DNA from: Candidatus Iainarchaeum sp.
GTDB lineage: Archaea; Iainarchaeota; Iainarchaeia; Iainarchaeales; DTGL01
Assembly (NCBI GenBank): GCA_017608995.1
Contig: JAFCEU010000040.1
Coordinates: 1 to 7,696, forward strand
DNA: 7,696 bases
Direction: 5' to 3'
Each line of letters begins with the position of its first letter. Position 1 is the first letter of the stretch. Positions 1 to 5,883 of the stretch are shown piece after piece. Position numbers and translations under genes: made by a program. The notes under the pieces were generated by a model. The model searched no databases. It had not been told where the DNA came from and saw nothing but the letters and a program-made list of their open reading frames with translations.

Positions 1-88
1 TGAGAAATCGCTCGCGGTTATAATTTTTCCATTCGCTTTGCATTGGAATAATCTTCTCAGGAAAGGTTTTTAAATCGTGTTTATGCAT
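1..88 (-). CDS. 5' end of an unrecognised gene, divergent from valS (partial)
   Basis: An open frame starts with ATG at base 88 on the minus strand and stays open to the window edge, giving 29 codons. The peptide begins MHKHDLKTFPEKIIP and continues with SEWKNYNRERFL; it is charged and aromatic-rich, looks like a soluble protein, and shows no signal peptide. I do not recognise the family. Support for a real gene is circumstantial: the frame is open, a TATA-like AATTTAAACC on the minus strand (plus positions 105-114) lies about 22 bases upstream of the ATG, which would suit a leaderless mRNA, and there is otherwise no reason for the gap before valS. It would share a bidirectional promoter region with valS. 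A chance 29-codon frame is the alternative. Confidence 0.45.
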   Translation of the reverse strand, partial: MHKHDLKTFPEKIIPMQSEWKNYNRERFL

Positions 89-95
89 TCCGCTC

Positions 96-104
96 TTTAT
101 ATAA
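96..104 (+). promoter_or_regulatory. Candidate TATA box for valS
   Basis: TTTATATAA centred near base 100 matches an archaeal box A. Transcription would start about 25 bases downstream, near 125, leaving a leader of roughly 20 bases before the chosen ATG at 148. The overlapping AT-rich stretch at 105-114 could serve the divergent minus-strand gene. This is pattern-based only. Confidence 0.45.
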
Positions 105-147
105 GGTTTAAATTAGTTTTTTGGCAGTTTTATTAGAGCTGATGCAA

Positions 148-2529
148 ATGGAATTTCCAAAGAGGCCAAACTTTAAAGAGCTAGAGGAGCGAATAAATAA
201 CTTTTGGGCTCGCGAAAAAATCTATAAATTTCAGCCCAATTCGAAAAAGCCAGTCTATAGTATAGATACTCCTCCGCCAACAATAAGCGGAAAATTGCAT
301 ATAGGCCATGCGTTTTCATACTCGCAGGCAGAGTTTATTGCTCGTTACAAAAGGATGCAGGGCTATAATGTCTTTTACCCCTTCGGCTACGATAATAACG
401 GCCTGCCTACTGAAAGGCTTACTGAGGAAATGCACAATGTAAAAGCTAAAGATATGCCTAGAAGCGAATTCGTTAGGCTTTGCTTAGAAACTTCGCGTAA
501 AGTTGAGCGGGAATACGAGCGAGTATTTAAGCGCATGGGCGTTTCCTGCGACTGGAGTGAGGTATATAGAACAATAGAACCTCGCGTACAGAAGATATCG
601 CAAGCGTCTTTCATCAAGCTTTATGAAAAAGGCCGCGCATATAGAAAGCTTGCCCCCACTATTTGGTGCCCGAAGTGCGAAACCGCTATTGCTCAGGTAG
701 AGCTTAAAGATAAAGAGCTCGAATCAACGTTCAATTATATTCTCTTCGAACTTGAAGATGGTAATAAGATTGAGATTGCCACTACGCGCCCAGAACTGCT
801 TGCAAGCTGCTGCGCTATTTTTGTGCATCCTGAGGATAAGCGTTATAAGCACCTTGTCGGGAAGAAAGCCAAAGTGCCTTTATTTGATTTCTATGTTCCC
901 ATAATTGCTGATAGGCGGGCAGACCCAAACAAAGGCACAGGCGTAGTTATGTTCTGTACCTTTGGTGATTTAACCGATGTTGATTGGTTCTACGCATACA
1001 ATTTTGAACCTAAGATAAGCATCGCTAGCGATGGAACAATGAATGAACTTGCTGGTAAATATAAAGGGCTTAGTGTTAAAGAAGCTAGAGAAGCAATAAT
1101 AAATGATTTGAAGGAAAGAGGGCTTCTTGTGAAGCAGGTTCCAATAAAGCACACTGTAAATGTGCATGAACGCTGCGATACCGAAATAGAATTCTTACTC
1201 ACAAAGCAGTGGTTTATTAAATACCTTGACCTCAAGGAAAAATTCATTAAAGCAGGTCGCAAGATAAAGTGGTGGCCTGAGCATATGCGCGTTCGCTATG
1301 AAAACTGGGTTAACGGTCTGCAATGGGATTGGTGCATCTCAAGACAGCGCTACTTTGGCGTTCCTTTCCCTGTGTGGTATTGTAAGAAATGTGGCAAGGA
1401 AATTTTAGCGGATTATGAGCAATTGCCTGCTGACCCGCTGCGAGACAAACCTAATAAAAAGTGCAAGTGTGGCAGCACAGAATTTGAACCTGAAAAGGAT
1501 GTGATGGACACTTGGGCCACTAGTGCATTAACCCCTTTGATAAATGCCAGCTGGGATAAAGGCATAAAGCATAAGCGCTTCAAGATGCTTTATCCAATGA
1601 GCCTAAGACCGAATGCTCACGACATTATTACCTTCTGGGATTTCAACACTATTGTGATGGGTTTGTTCCATACAGGCAAGCCGCCATTCAAAAATATTAT
1701 GATTTCTGGGCATGGTTTAGATCGGCATGGTAGAAAGATGAGCAAAAGCAGAGGCAACGTAGTGCTGCCCTTGGATATGATGGAAAAATACTCAGCAGAT
1801 GCATTGCGCTGGTGGGCAGCCAGTGTAAAGCTCGGCGAAGACCTAAACTTCAGAGAAGAAGATCTGCAGGCAGGCATAAGGCATGCAACAAAGCTTTGGA
1901 ATACTGCGCGCTTCGCTTCAATGCACATTAAGGAAAAGCCTAAAAAGCCTAAAAAGTTCAATATTGTTGATAAATGGCTACTTGCTGAATTGAGCCAAGT
2001 TATTGAAAAATGTACGCAAGCATTTGAGCATTATGAATACAGCAAAGCGAAGATGTATGCTGAGCAGTTTTTCTGGAATGTTTTTTGCGATTATTACCTT
2101 GAGATGATAAAGTATAGGCTTTATTCCAGCGAAGAGAAAGACTCAGCGTTATGGACTTTATATACTGCGCTTTTCACCCAGCTAAAACTTTTTGCACCTT
2201 TCATTCCATTCGTTACAGAAGAGCTCTATCAGATCCTTTTCAGAAAATACGAAAAGGATAAGAGCATTCATATAAGTGCTTGGCCTAAAGCCGAAAAAAG
2301 CTGGCAGGATGAGAATGCATTGAAGCTTGGCAGGATTGCAATGGAATGCATAGCCGCTTTGCGAAAGTGGAAGAAGCTAAAGAATATTTCGCTAGCGGAA
2401 GAGGTAGAAAGCGTAACTCTATTGCACCCAAGTCCAAAAAGTGTTGAAGGAATAAAGAATGAGATAGAAAAAACAATGCGCGTAAAACAGCTTATTATTG
2501 AAAAAGGGAGTGAAGTAGTTGCAAAATAA
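148..2529 (+). CDS. valS: Valyl-tRNA synthetase (archaeal type)
   Basis: This class Ia cytoplasmic enzyme joins valine to tRNA-Val using ATP and edits mischarged threonine. In the longest frame (TTG at 121, 802 residues) the HIGH motif is at 60-63 and KMSKS at 539-543. The CP1 editing domain carries ATTRPE near 220-224 and GTGVVMFCTFGD near 272-283, the archaeal version. Cysteine pairs C183/C186 and C421/C424 with C448/C450 look like zinc sites, and WDWCISRQRYFG and DVMDTWATSAL are family motifs. The C-terminal half has the helical anticodon-binding domain, without the bacterial terminal coiled coil. I prefer ATG 148 (793 residues) because the product then begins MEFPKRPNF, as archaeal ValRS usually do, and GAGCTGAT at 136-143 resembles a ribosome site; ATG 142 and TTG 121 are alternatives. 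It is somewhat shorter than many archaeal ValRS, but no key motif is missing. Its end overlaps the next gene by 11 bases. Confidence 0.97.
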   Translation: MEFPKRPNFKELEERINNFWAREKIYKFQPNSKKPVYSIDTPPPTISGKLHIGHAFSYSQAEFIARYKRMQGYNVFYPFGYDNNGLPTERLTEEMHNVKAKDMPRSEFVRLCLETSRKVEREYERVFKRMGVSCDWSEVYRTIEPRVQKISQASFIKLYEKGRAYRKLAPTIWCPKCETAIAQVELKDKELESTFNYILFELEDGNKIEIATTRPELLASCCAIFVHPEDKRYKHLVGKKAKVPLFDFYVPIIADRRADPNKGTGVVMFCTFGDLTDVDWFYAYNFEPKISIASDGTMNELAGKYKGLSVKEAREAIINDLKERGLLVKQVPIKHTVNVHERCDTEIEFLLTKQWFIKYLDLKEKFIKAGRKIKWWPEHMRVRYENWVNGLQWDWCISRQRYFGVPFPVWYCKKCGKEILADYEQLPADPLRDKPNKKCKCGSTEFEPEKDVMDTWATSALTPLINASWDKGIKHKRFKMLYPMSLRPNAHDIITFWDFNTIVMGLFHTGKPPFKNIMISGHGLDRHGRKMSKSRGNVVLPLDMMEKYSADALRWWAASVKLGEDLNFREEDLQAGIRHATKLWNTARFASMHIKEKPKKPKKFNIVDKWLLAELSQVIEKCTQAFEHYEYSKAKMYAEQFFWNVFCDYYLEMIKYRLYSSEEKDSALWTLYTALFTQLKLFAPFIPFVTEELYQILFRKYEKDKSIHISAWPKAEKSWQDENALKLGRIAMECIAALRKWKKLKNISLAEEVESVTLLHPSPKSVEGIKNEIEKTMRVKQLIIEKGSEVVAK
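2506..2521 (+). promoter_or_regulatory. Ribosome binding site deciding the TTG start of the RNase HIII gene
   Basis: GGGAGTGA at 2506-2513, inside the end of valS, ends five bases before TTG at 2519. It fits the archaeal anti-Shine-Dalgarno sequence well and supports the TTG start and translational coupling to valS. The next plausible start, GTG at 2552, has no comparable site. Confidence 0.6.
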
Positions 2530-3223
2530 ATCTGCTGCTGTAAAACCAGTAGTGCTCAATTTTTCGCAAGAGGAAAAGGAGAGAATAATAAAGGTTCTTT
2601 CTCAATATCCTGAAAAAAAGGTTTCGGCCCCCTTTGAGGAGAAGCGCTGGCTTATCGCTGGCTGCACAGTAACTCTTTATAAGACTGGCAAGCTCGTTGT
2701 TCAAGGTAAGCAGTGCAAAAAAGTTGCTAATGAAATTTTGAAAAAGATGCTTAGCAAAGAGGAGCTTATTCTTGGCATTGATGAAGCTGGTAGGGGCGAG
2801 CATTTTGGCGATTTTACTATTGCTGCCGTGCTCGCAGACAAAAACAAGATGCGCGAACTCAGGGACAGCAAGAAGATAAAGAGGCTAGAAGAAAAGGCAA
2901 AAATAGTTGAAGAAAATTCTTTAGCAAGCGTTACTGTTTCGTTTTCTCCGGAGTTCATTGATGAAGCAAGGCGAGCTGGCTTAACGATGAATGAATTGCA
3001 GAAGCGCTTTATCAATCTTACTTCAAAGCTCTTTAAAATCCCTGGAAAAAGCTTTAAGGTTCGTGCAGATGGTTCTCCCTTAAGAGGCTGCAATGCAGAA
3101 TTTATTGTTGGTGGCGATGATAAGTGTCCGGTCATTGGTGCCGCGAGCGTTTTGGCTAAACTGGCTCGTGAGAAATCTCCCAATAAAAACCAGAGAAAAA
3201 CATGGAAAAGCAAGTTACTTTAG
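2519..3223 (+). CDS. rnhC: Ribonuclease HIII-type RNase H with TBP-like N-terminal domain, short at the C-terminus
   Basis: The enzyme would cut the RNA strand of RNA-DNA hybrids, in primer or R-loop removal. Residues about 8-75 resemble the TBP-like substrate-binding domain of RNase HIII, ending in the typical strand VTLYKTGKLVVQGK. The catalytic domain follows: GIDEAGRGEHFGD (D88, E89), DSKK at 117-120, RADG (D184) and GGDDKCP (D200), then AASVLAKLARE. GEHFGD matches the GDYFGP signature of type HIII rather than HII. All four catalytic acidic residues are visible. The protein is 234 residues; RNase HIII is usually about 300. It ends soon after the AASVLAK helix in an unfamiliar basic tail, so the C-terminal helices seem lost. 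The gene overlaps valS at its 5' end and the convergent coiled-coil gene by 9 bases at its 3' end. Family is secure from motifs; activity of the short form is uncertain. Confidence 0.88.
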   Translation: MQNKSAAVKPVVLNFSQEEKERIIKVLSQYPEKKVSAPFEEKRWLIAGCTVTLYKTGKLVVQGKQCKKVANEILKKMLSKEELILGIDEAGRGEHFGDFTIAAVLADKNKMRELRDSKKIKRLEEKAKIVEENSLASVTVSFSPEFIDEARRAGLTMNELQKRFINLTSKLFKIPGKSFKVRADGSPLRGCNAEFIVGGDDKCPVIGAASVLAKLAREKSPNKNQRKTWKSKLL

Positions 3224-3706
3224 AAGTTCTCTAGACCTGAAAACTAACCTGTGAATCTTTTCTTCCATCTCTTTATTGAAGCTTTCCTTTTTCTTGGTTG
3301 GGAGCTGCAGATGTTGCTTTATTGCCTCTATTTCTATAAGCGCCTCCCTTCTAAACTCCTCAAGTTTTGTTACCTTTTCCACCAAATTGCCGTATGCAAG
3401 ATTGCCCCGATTGTTTTTTCCAAGAGCGTTTTCTATCTGATGTATTTTCTTGAATGCAAAATCAACCCTTGCGTGGCTTTTTTGTATATCATTTCTTATA
3501 AGCGCAAGCTCTCTCTTTATTTTTGCCAATTCACTTGCGCCATTATTATTACCGAAAAGCACAACCGAATTTAAGCTACCATTTTTCTGTTCTGCTGGTT
3601 TATTCTCTTTTATAATACTGCTCGCGGTTTCTTCTCCTTTCAAAGAGAGCACTATATTTGCTGCAGCCAGGCCGAATACAACTGTTGCAAGTATTGCTGT
3701 TAACAT
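3215..3706 (-). CDS. Membrane-anchored coiled-coil protein of unknown function
   Basis: I do not recognise this 163-residue protein. Residues 2-21 form one hydrophobic segment (AILATVVFGLAAANIVL), probably an uncleaved membrane anchor. A polar linker at about 22-56, rich in N, S, E and K, follows, then helix-forming charged stretches at about 57-96 and 107-160 with heptad-like spacing, suggesting coiled coils. There are no cysteines and no catalytic motif. It could be a structural or scaffold protein on one face of the membrane. The ATG at 3706 is supported by AGGGG on the minus strand (plus 3712-3716) five bases upstream. Plus-strand frames across the same bases encode only hydrophobic, low-complexity peptides and look like shadows. 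It is convergent with the RNase HIII gene (9-base overlap) and divergent from the phosphatase-like gene, whose promoter region it shares. Confidence 0.72.
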   Translation of the reverse strand: MLTAILATVVFGLAAANIVLSLKGEETASSIIKENKPAEQKNGSLNSVVLFGNNNGASELAKIKRELALIRNDIQKSHARVDFAFKKIHQIENALGKNNRGNLAYGNLVEKVTKLEEFRREALIEIEAIKQHLQLPTKKKESFNKEMEEKIHRLVFRSRELLK

Positions 3707-3745
3707 ACAAACCCCTTTATATAGCTAAAAAGTATAGTGGAAATT

Positions 3746-3756
3746 ATTATTTAAAT
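3746..3756 (-). promoter_or_regulatory. Candidate TATA box for the minus-strand coiled-coil gene
   Basis: On the minus strand these bases read AATTTAAATAA, about 46 bases before the ATG at 3706. Transcription would begin near 3726 and give a leader of about 20 bases that includes the AGGGG ribosome site. A second AT-rich stretch nearer the start (TATATAAAG on the minus strand) would place the start site inside the gene, so I prefer this one. Confidence 0.35.
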
Positions 3757-3774
3757 TGATTTGGTAAAGCATTT

Positions 3775-3847
3775 AAAGGTTGTTGAATAACTATTATTTC
3801 TTCCCCTGAGAAAATTTAGAAAGAGATATAAATGTTCAATAACCTTT
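3775..3847. repeat. Imperfect inverted repeat in the divergent promoter region
   Basis: AAAGGTTGTTGAA at 3775-3787 pairs with TTCAATAACCTTT at 3835-3847, matching at 12 of 13 positions, with 47 bases between the arms. The right arm lies between the candidate TATA box and the ATG of the phosphatase-like gene, and the left arm lies upstream of the minus-strand gene's promoter. The arms could be two copies of an operator for a dimeric regulator, or a chance match in AT-rich DNA. Confidence 0.3.
3825..3833 (+). promoter_or_regulatory. Candidate TATA box for the phosphatase-like gene
   Basis: GATATAAAT is centred about 26 bases ahead of the ATG at 3855, with a purine-rich GAAAG just upstream as a possible BRE. 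The spacing puts the transcription start at or next to the ATG, so the mRNA is probably leaderless, consistent with the absence of a ribosome site there. Confidence 0.5.
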
Positions 3848-3854
3848 TTTAAAT

Positions 3855-4925
3855 ATGCGCTTTAAAAACAATAAATTCCTTTTATTTGGAGCGTTGCTTT
3901 CACTCGCTTTGCTTTTACTTTTTTTCACCACTCCATTTTTACAGAAACCCATATCAGAAGAGCACAAAAGCGTTTTTATTTTAGTGCTTGACGGCGTGGG
4001 AGCAAGCTATTTGGAAAATTTAAGTGAGCACCAAATAATGATTGATGGAGTTTTTCTAAGAAAAGCAAGATTAAAAAGTATGGAGCGCTTTTACAGCAAA
4101 AGTGCTGTTTTGGAGCAACCATTTACAAAAACTACAGCAGCGCATAGTCTCTATTATATAGCTGGCAACTGTGGCAGGCGATGGGATTCTATAAAGGAAT
4201 GCGTTGATGATTTTGGCATTGCAAGCGTCTGCGATTTTTATAGAAGCAAGGGTTATTTATGCATAATGGTTAGTGAAGCAGGCGATTTCAAAGAAGCTCG
4301 TAACGAGTTTGATGTTGTGCTCTATGATAATGATTTGTTTGATTTTAGAGTGCAGCTCAATAGCAGTAGTGAAGAAGCAAAAGAGGTTGCACGCTTCCTC
4401 AGGGAGCAAGCCAAGAATGCTGCAAATTATAAGCTTCAAGAGCGCGATGTTGATTTCTTTGTTCTATACTCAGCGTTTATAATTGATACTGATTATAAGC
4501 TCATAAAGTTCCTGCAAGGGCGTTTTCCTGAAAAGAAATTTTTCCTTTTCTCAAACGCCAAAGGCACTGACCGATGTGCTCACCTACTTTCAGCTTTAGA
4601 GTATATAAACTGTATTGAGGGCTTGGACAGTTACTTAAAACCGCTGGTCGAGAACCTTGCAGATTCAAATGTTCTTTTCTTCATCACCGCAGATCATGGA
4701 ATGGCTTTTGATTGCTTACAATGCAATGGCCATCACGCAAGCAAGCCGTATAGCGAAACAGTTTTCGCTAAGCAAATTCCTTTTATTTTTGTTAGCGATG
4801 AAAATGTTTTCCTTATAGATGGTACAGCTTACGATTTAATGCCGAGCGTATTTGAGCTTAGCGGTTTTAATAGCGCTTGTGGTGAGATGAAATATTGCGA
4901 GGGCAATTCTTTGGTTATGCGCTAA
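3855..4925 (+). CDS. Membrane-anchored alkaline phosphatase/sulfatase superfamily protein
   Basis: This 356-residue protein starts with a short basic stretch and a hydrophobic segment at about 8-27, a signal anchor that would place the rest outside the cell. The body shows the metal-binding pattern of the alkaline phosphatase superfamily: LVLDGVG with D46; a threonine-rich TKTTAAHS at 91-98 where the nucleophile is expected (T93 or T94); GTDRCAH with D239 and H243; FITADHGM with D280 and H281; and GHHASKP with H293/H294. It should hydrolyse or transfer a phosphate- or sulfate-ester, but the substrate cannot be read from sequence. Relatives include type I phosphodiesterases, sulfatases and glycan phosphoethanolamine transferases. 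Ten cysteines, two as CLQC at 287-290, may form disulfides outside the cell. It appears to be a single-gene unit with a leaderless promoter, divergent from the coiled-coil gene. The superfamily is fairly sure; the subfamily is unknown. Confidence 0.75.
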   Translation: MRFKNNKFLLFGALLSLALLLLFFTTPFLQKPISEEHKSVFILVLDGVGASYLENLSEHQIMIDGVFLRKARLKSMERFYSKSAVLEQPFTKTTAAHSLYYIAGNCGRRWDSIKECVDDFGIASVCDFYRSKGYLCIMVSEAGDFKEARNEFDVVLYDNDLFDFRVQLNSSSEEAKEVARFLREQAKNAANYKLQERDVDFFVLYSAFIIDTDYKLIKFLQGRFPEKKFFLFSNAKGTDRCAHLLSALEYINCIEGLDSYLKPLVENLADSNVLFFITADHGMAFDCLQCNGHHASKPYSETVFAKQIPFIFVSDENVFLIDGTAYDLMPSVFELSGFNSACGEMKYCEGNSLVMR

Positions 4926-4951
4926 CCCTAGCATTCAGCACTTAAAAAAGG

Positions 4952-4960
4952 TTTTATATT
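4952..4960 (+). promoter_or_regulatory. Candidate TATA box for the yjjX-like gene
   Basis: TTTTATATT, preceded by the purine-rich AAAAAAGG, is centred about 26 bases ahead of ATG 4982. That predicts a leaderless mRNA and favours ATG 4982 over TTG 4973, because TTG would lie upstream of the expected transcription start. Confidence 0.5.
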
Positions 4961-4976
4961 TTTTGCAGTTTTTTGC
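4959..4976 (+). terminator. Possible oligo-T terminator for the phosphatase-like gene
   Basis: Two copies of TTTTTTGC, at 4959-4966 and 4969-4976, lie about 35-50 bases after the stop at 4925. Archaeal RNA polymerase often stops at T runs without a hairpin. The tract also lies between the TATA box and start of the next gene, so termination and initiation signals overlap. Confidence 0.35.
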
Positions 4977-4981
4977 CTAAT

Positions 4982-5536
4982 ATGCTTATCGCTGTTGGTA
5001 CTACAAATCCTGTGAAAATCGAAGCTGTGCGCTCCGCCATCCAAAAGCTTTGGCATAATGCGAAGGTGCAAGGTATTTATGCTGAATCAGGTGTTAGCCA
5101 CCAGCCCAAAGGTGATGAGGAAGCGATTCGCGGAGCAATAAACAGAGCAAAGAGCGCTCTGGAAAAGCTAGATGCGGATTTTGGCTTTGGGCTTGAAGGC
5201 ACAGTTGTTGAAACCAAGCACGGCATGTTTTTGTGCGGCTGGGTGGCAGTCGTTGATAAAAACGGAAAGCTCGGCTTGGCCTGCACATCAAAGATTGAAT
5301 TGCCTGAAAAGGTAGCTAAAGAGATACGTAAAGGCAGAGAATTGGGCCCAGTTATGGATGAACTTATTGGGGAAAACGATACGAAAAAGAAACAGGGCGC
5401 TGTTGGAATACTAACCAATAATTTAGTGGTTCGTAGCAAAGTATTTGAGCAGGCTGTGTTGCTCGCTTTAGCCAAATTTATAAATCCAAAGTACTATGGA
5501 ACAGAGCCTAATAATTTTTCCGAGATGAAAAGATGA
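4982..5536 (+). CDS. yjjX: Inosine/xanthosine triphosphatase (YjjX/DUF84 family)
   Basis: This cytoplasmic enzyme hydrolyses ITP and XTP, deaminated purine nucleotides, to the monophosphate and so keeps them out of RNA and DNA. Counting from ATG 4982 (184 residues), family signatures run the full length: GTTNPVKIEAV at 6-16, GVSHQPKGDEEAIRGAINRA at 37-56, GFGLEG at 68-73, GWVAVVDKNGK at 86-96, then P108, GRELG near 118-122, DELIG near 126-130, and QGAVGILTNN with a following R151. Length is normal, with an unfamiliar tail after about residue 168. An in-frame TTG at 4973 would add three residues, but the TATA spacing and family N-terminus favour ATG. It overlaps the damaged agmatinase-family gene by four bases (ATGA), so the two were probably translated from one mRNA. 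Family assignment is strong; the activity is inferred from characterised relatives. Confidence 0.9.
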   Translation: MLIAVGTTNPVKIEAVRSAIQKLWHNAKVQGIYAESGVSHQPKGDEEAIRGAINRAKSALEKLDADFGFGLEGTVVETKHGMFLCGWVAVVDKNGKLGLACTSKIELPEKVAKEIRKGRELGPVMDELIGENDTKKKQGAVGILTNNLVVRSKVFEQAVLLALAKFINPKYYGTEPNNFSEMKR

Positions 5537-5883
5537 AAATCGCTTGGCAGAATTGCAGTTCGCTGAATGATGCTGAGATTGTTCTGTTTGGCGTTGCAAG
5601 TAGCGAAGCATCCCTCTATGCTGGCTCTGAAAAGGCACCGCAAGCGATAAGAGCCGCTTCGCTGAAATATTACGCTGGTTCAACATTAACCGGAAAGCGC
5701 TTTGTTCTGAATCCAGAAAACGGACCCATAAAGAAAAAGTTGTATGATATCGGCGATGTGTTTAAGGATGAAGTAACTGAGTTTGTTGCCAGAATCGTTG
5801 ATTTGCGTAAGTTGCCAGCGATGCTTGGCGGTGACCATAGTTGCACGCTCAATGCGCTCAAAGGTTTAGCAAGCATTGCTTAG
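5533..5883 (+). CDS. N-terminal fragment of the broken ureohydrolase
   Basis: This 116-codon piece has the ureohydrolase opening: a strand near 16-20 (IVLFG), the segment GSEKAPQAIR at 31-40 equivalent to the family's substrate-side loop, YDIGDV at 71-76, and MLGGDHSC at 97-104 with metal ligand H102. It then runs through NALKGL and stops. GAGATG six bases before the ATG may act as a ribosome site. On its own it could not form a dimetal site. Confidence 0.6.
   Translation: MKIAWQNCSSLNDAEIVLFGVASSEASLYAGSEKAPQAIRAASLKYYAGSTLTGKRFVLNPENGPIKKKLYDIGDVFKDEVTEFVARIVDLRKLPAMLGGDHSCTLNALKGLASIA

Noticed and set aside
2701..3213. A 170-codon minus-strand frame opposite the RNase HIII gene
   Set aside because: It is the mirror of a strongly recognisable gene, its peptide is a Ser/Leu/Phe-rich low-complexity string, and no ribosome site or TATA box suits it.
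3165..3232. A frameshift that would restore the missing RNase HIII C-terminus
   Set aside because: One alternative frame stops at once at TGA. The other stays open for about 25 codons but gives no recognisable family residues and runs into the convergent gene, so a simple indel does not explain the short end.
3251..3728. Two plus-strand frames opposite the coiled-coil gene, encoding hydrophobic peptides
   Set aside because: Their composition is what antisense reading of a Lys/Glu-rich coiled coil gives, and they lack start signals, whereas the minus-strand frame has AGGGG at the right distance and a sensible anchor plus coiled-coil design.
3707..3854. Possible tRNA, riboswitch or mobile-element end in the divergent spacer
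   Set aside because: The sequence is plain AT-rich promoter-like DNA with one imperfect inverted repeat, and no target duplication, transposase remnant or conserved RNA core is visible.
5870..5883. Programmed frameshifting as the explanation for the split ureohydrolase
   Set aside because: Joining the frames here still leaves out the DAHxD segment, and there is no slippery heptamer or obvious pause structure. A deletion explains both facts.
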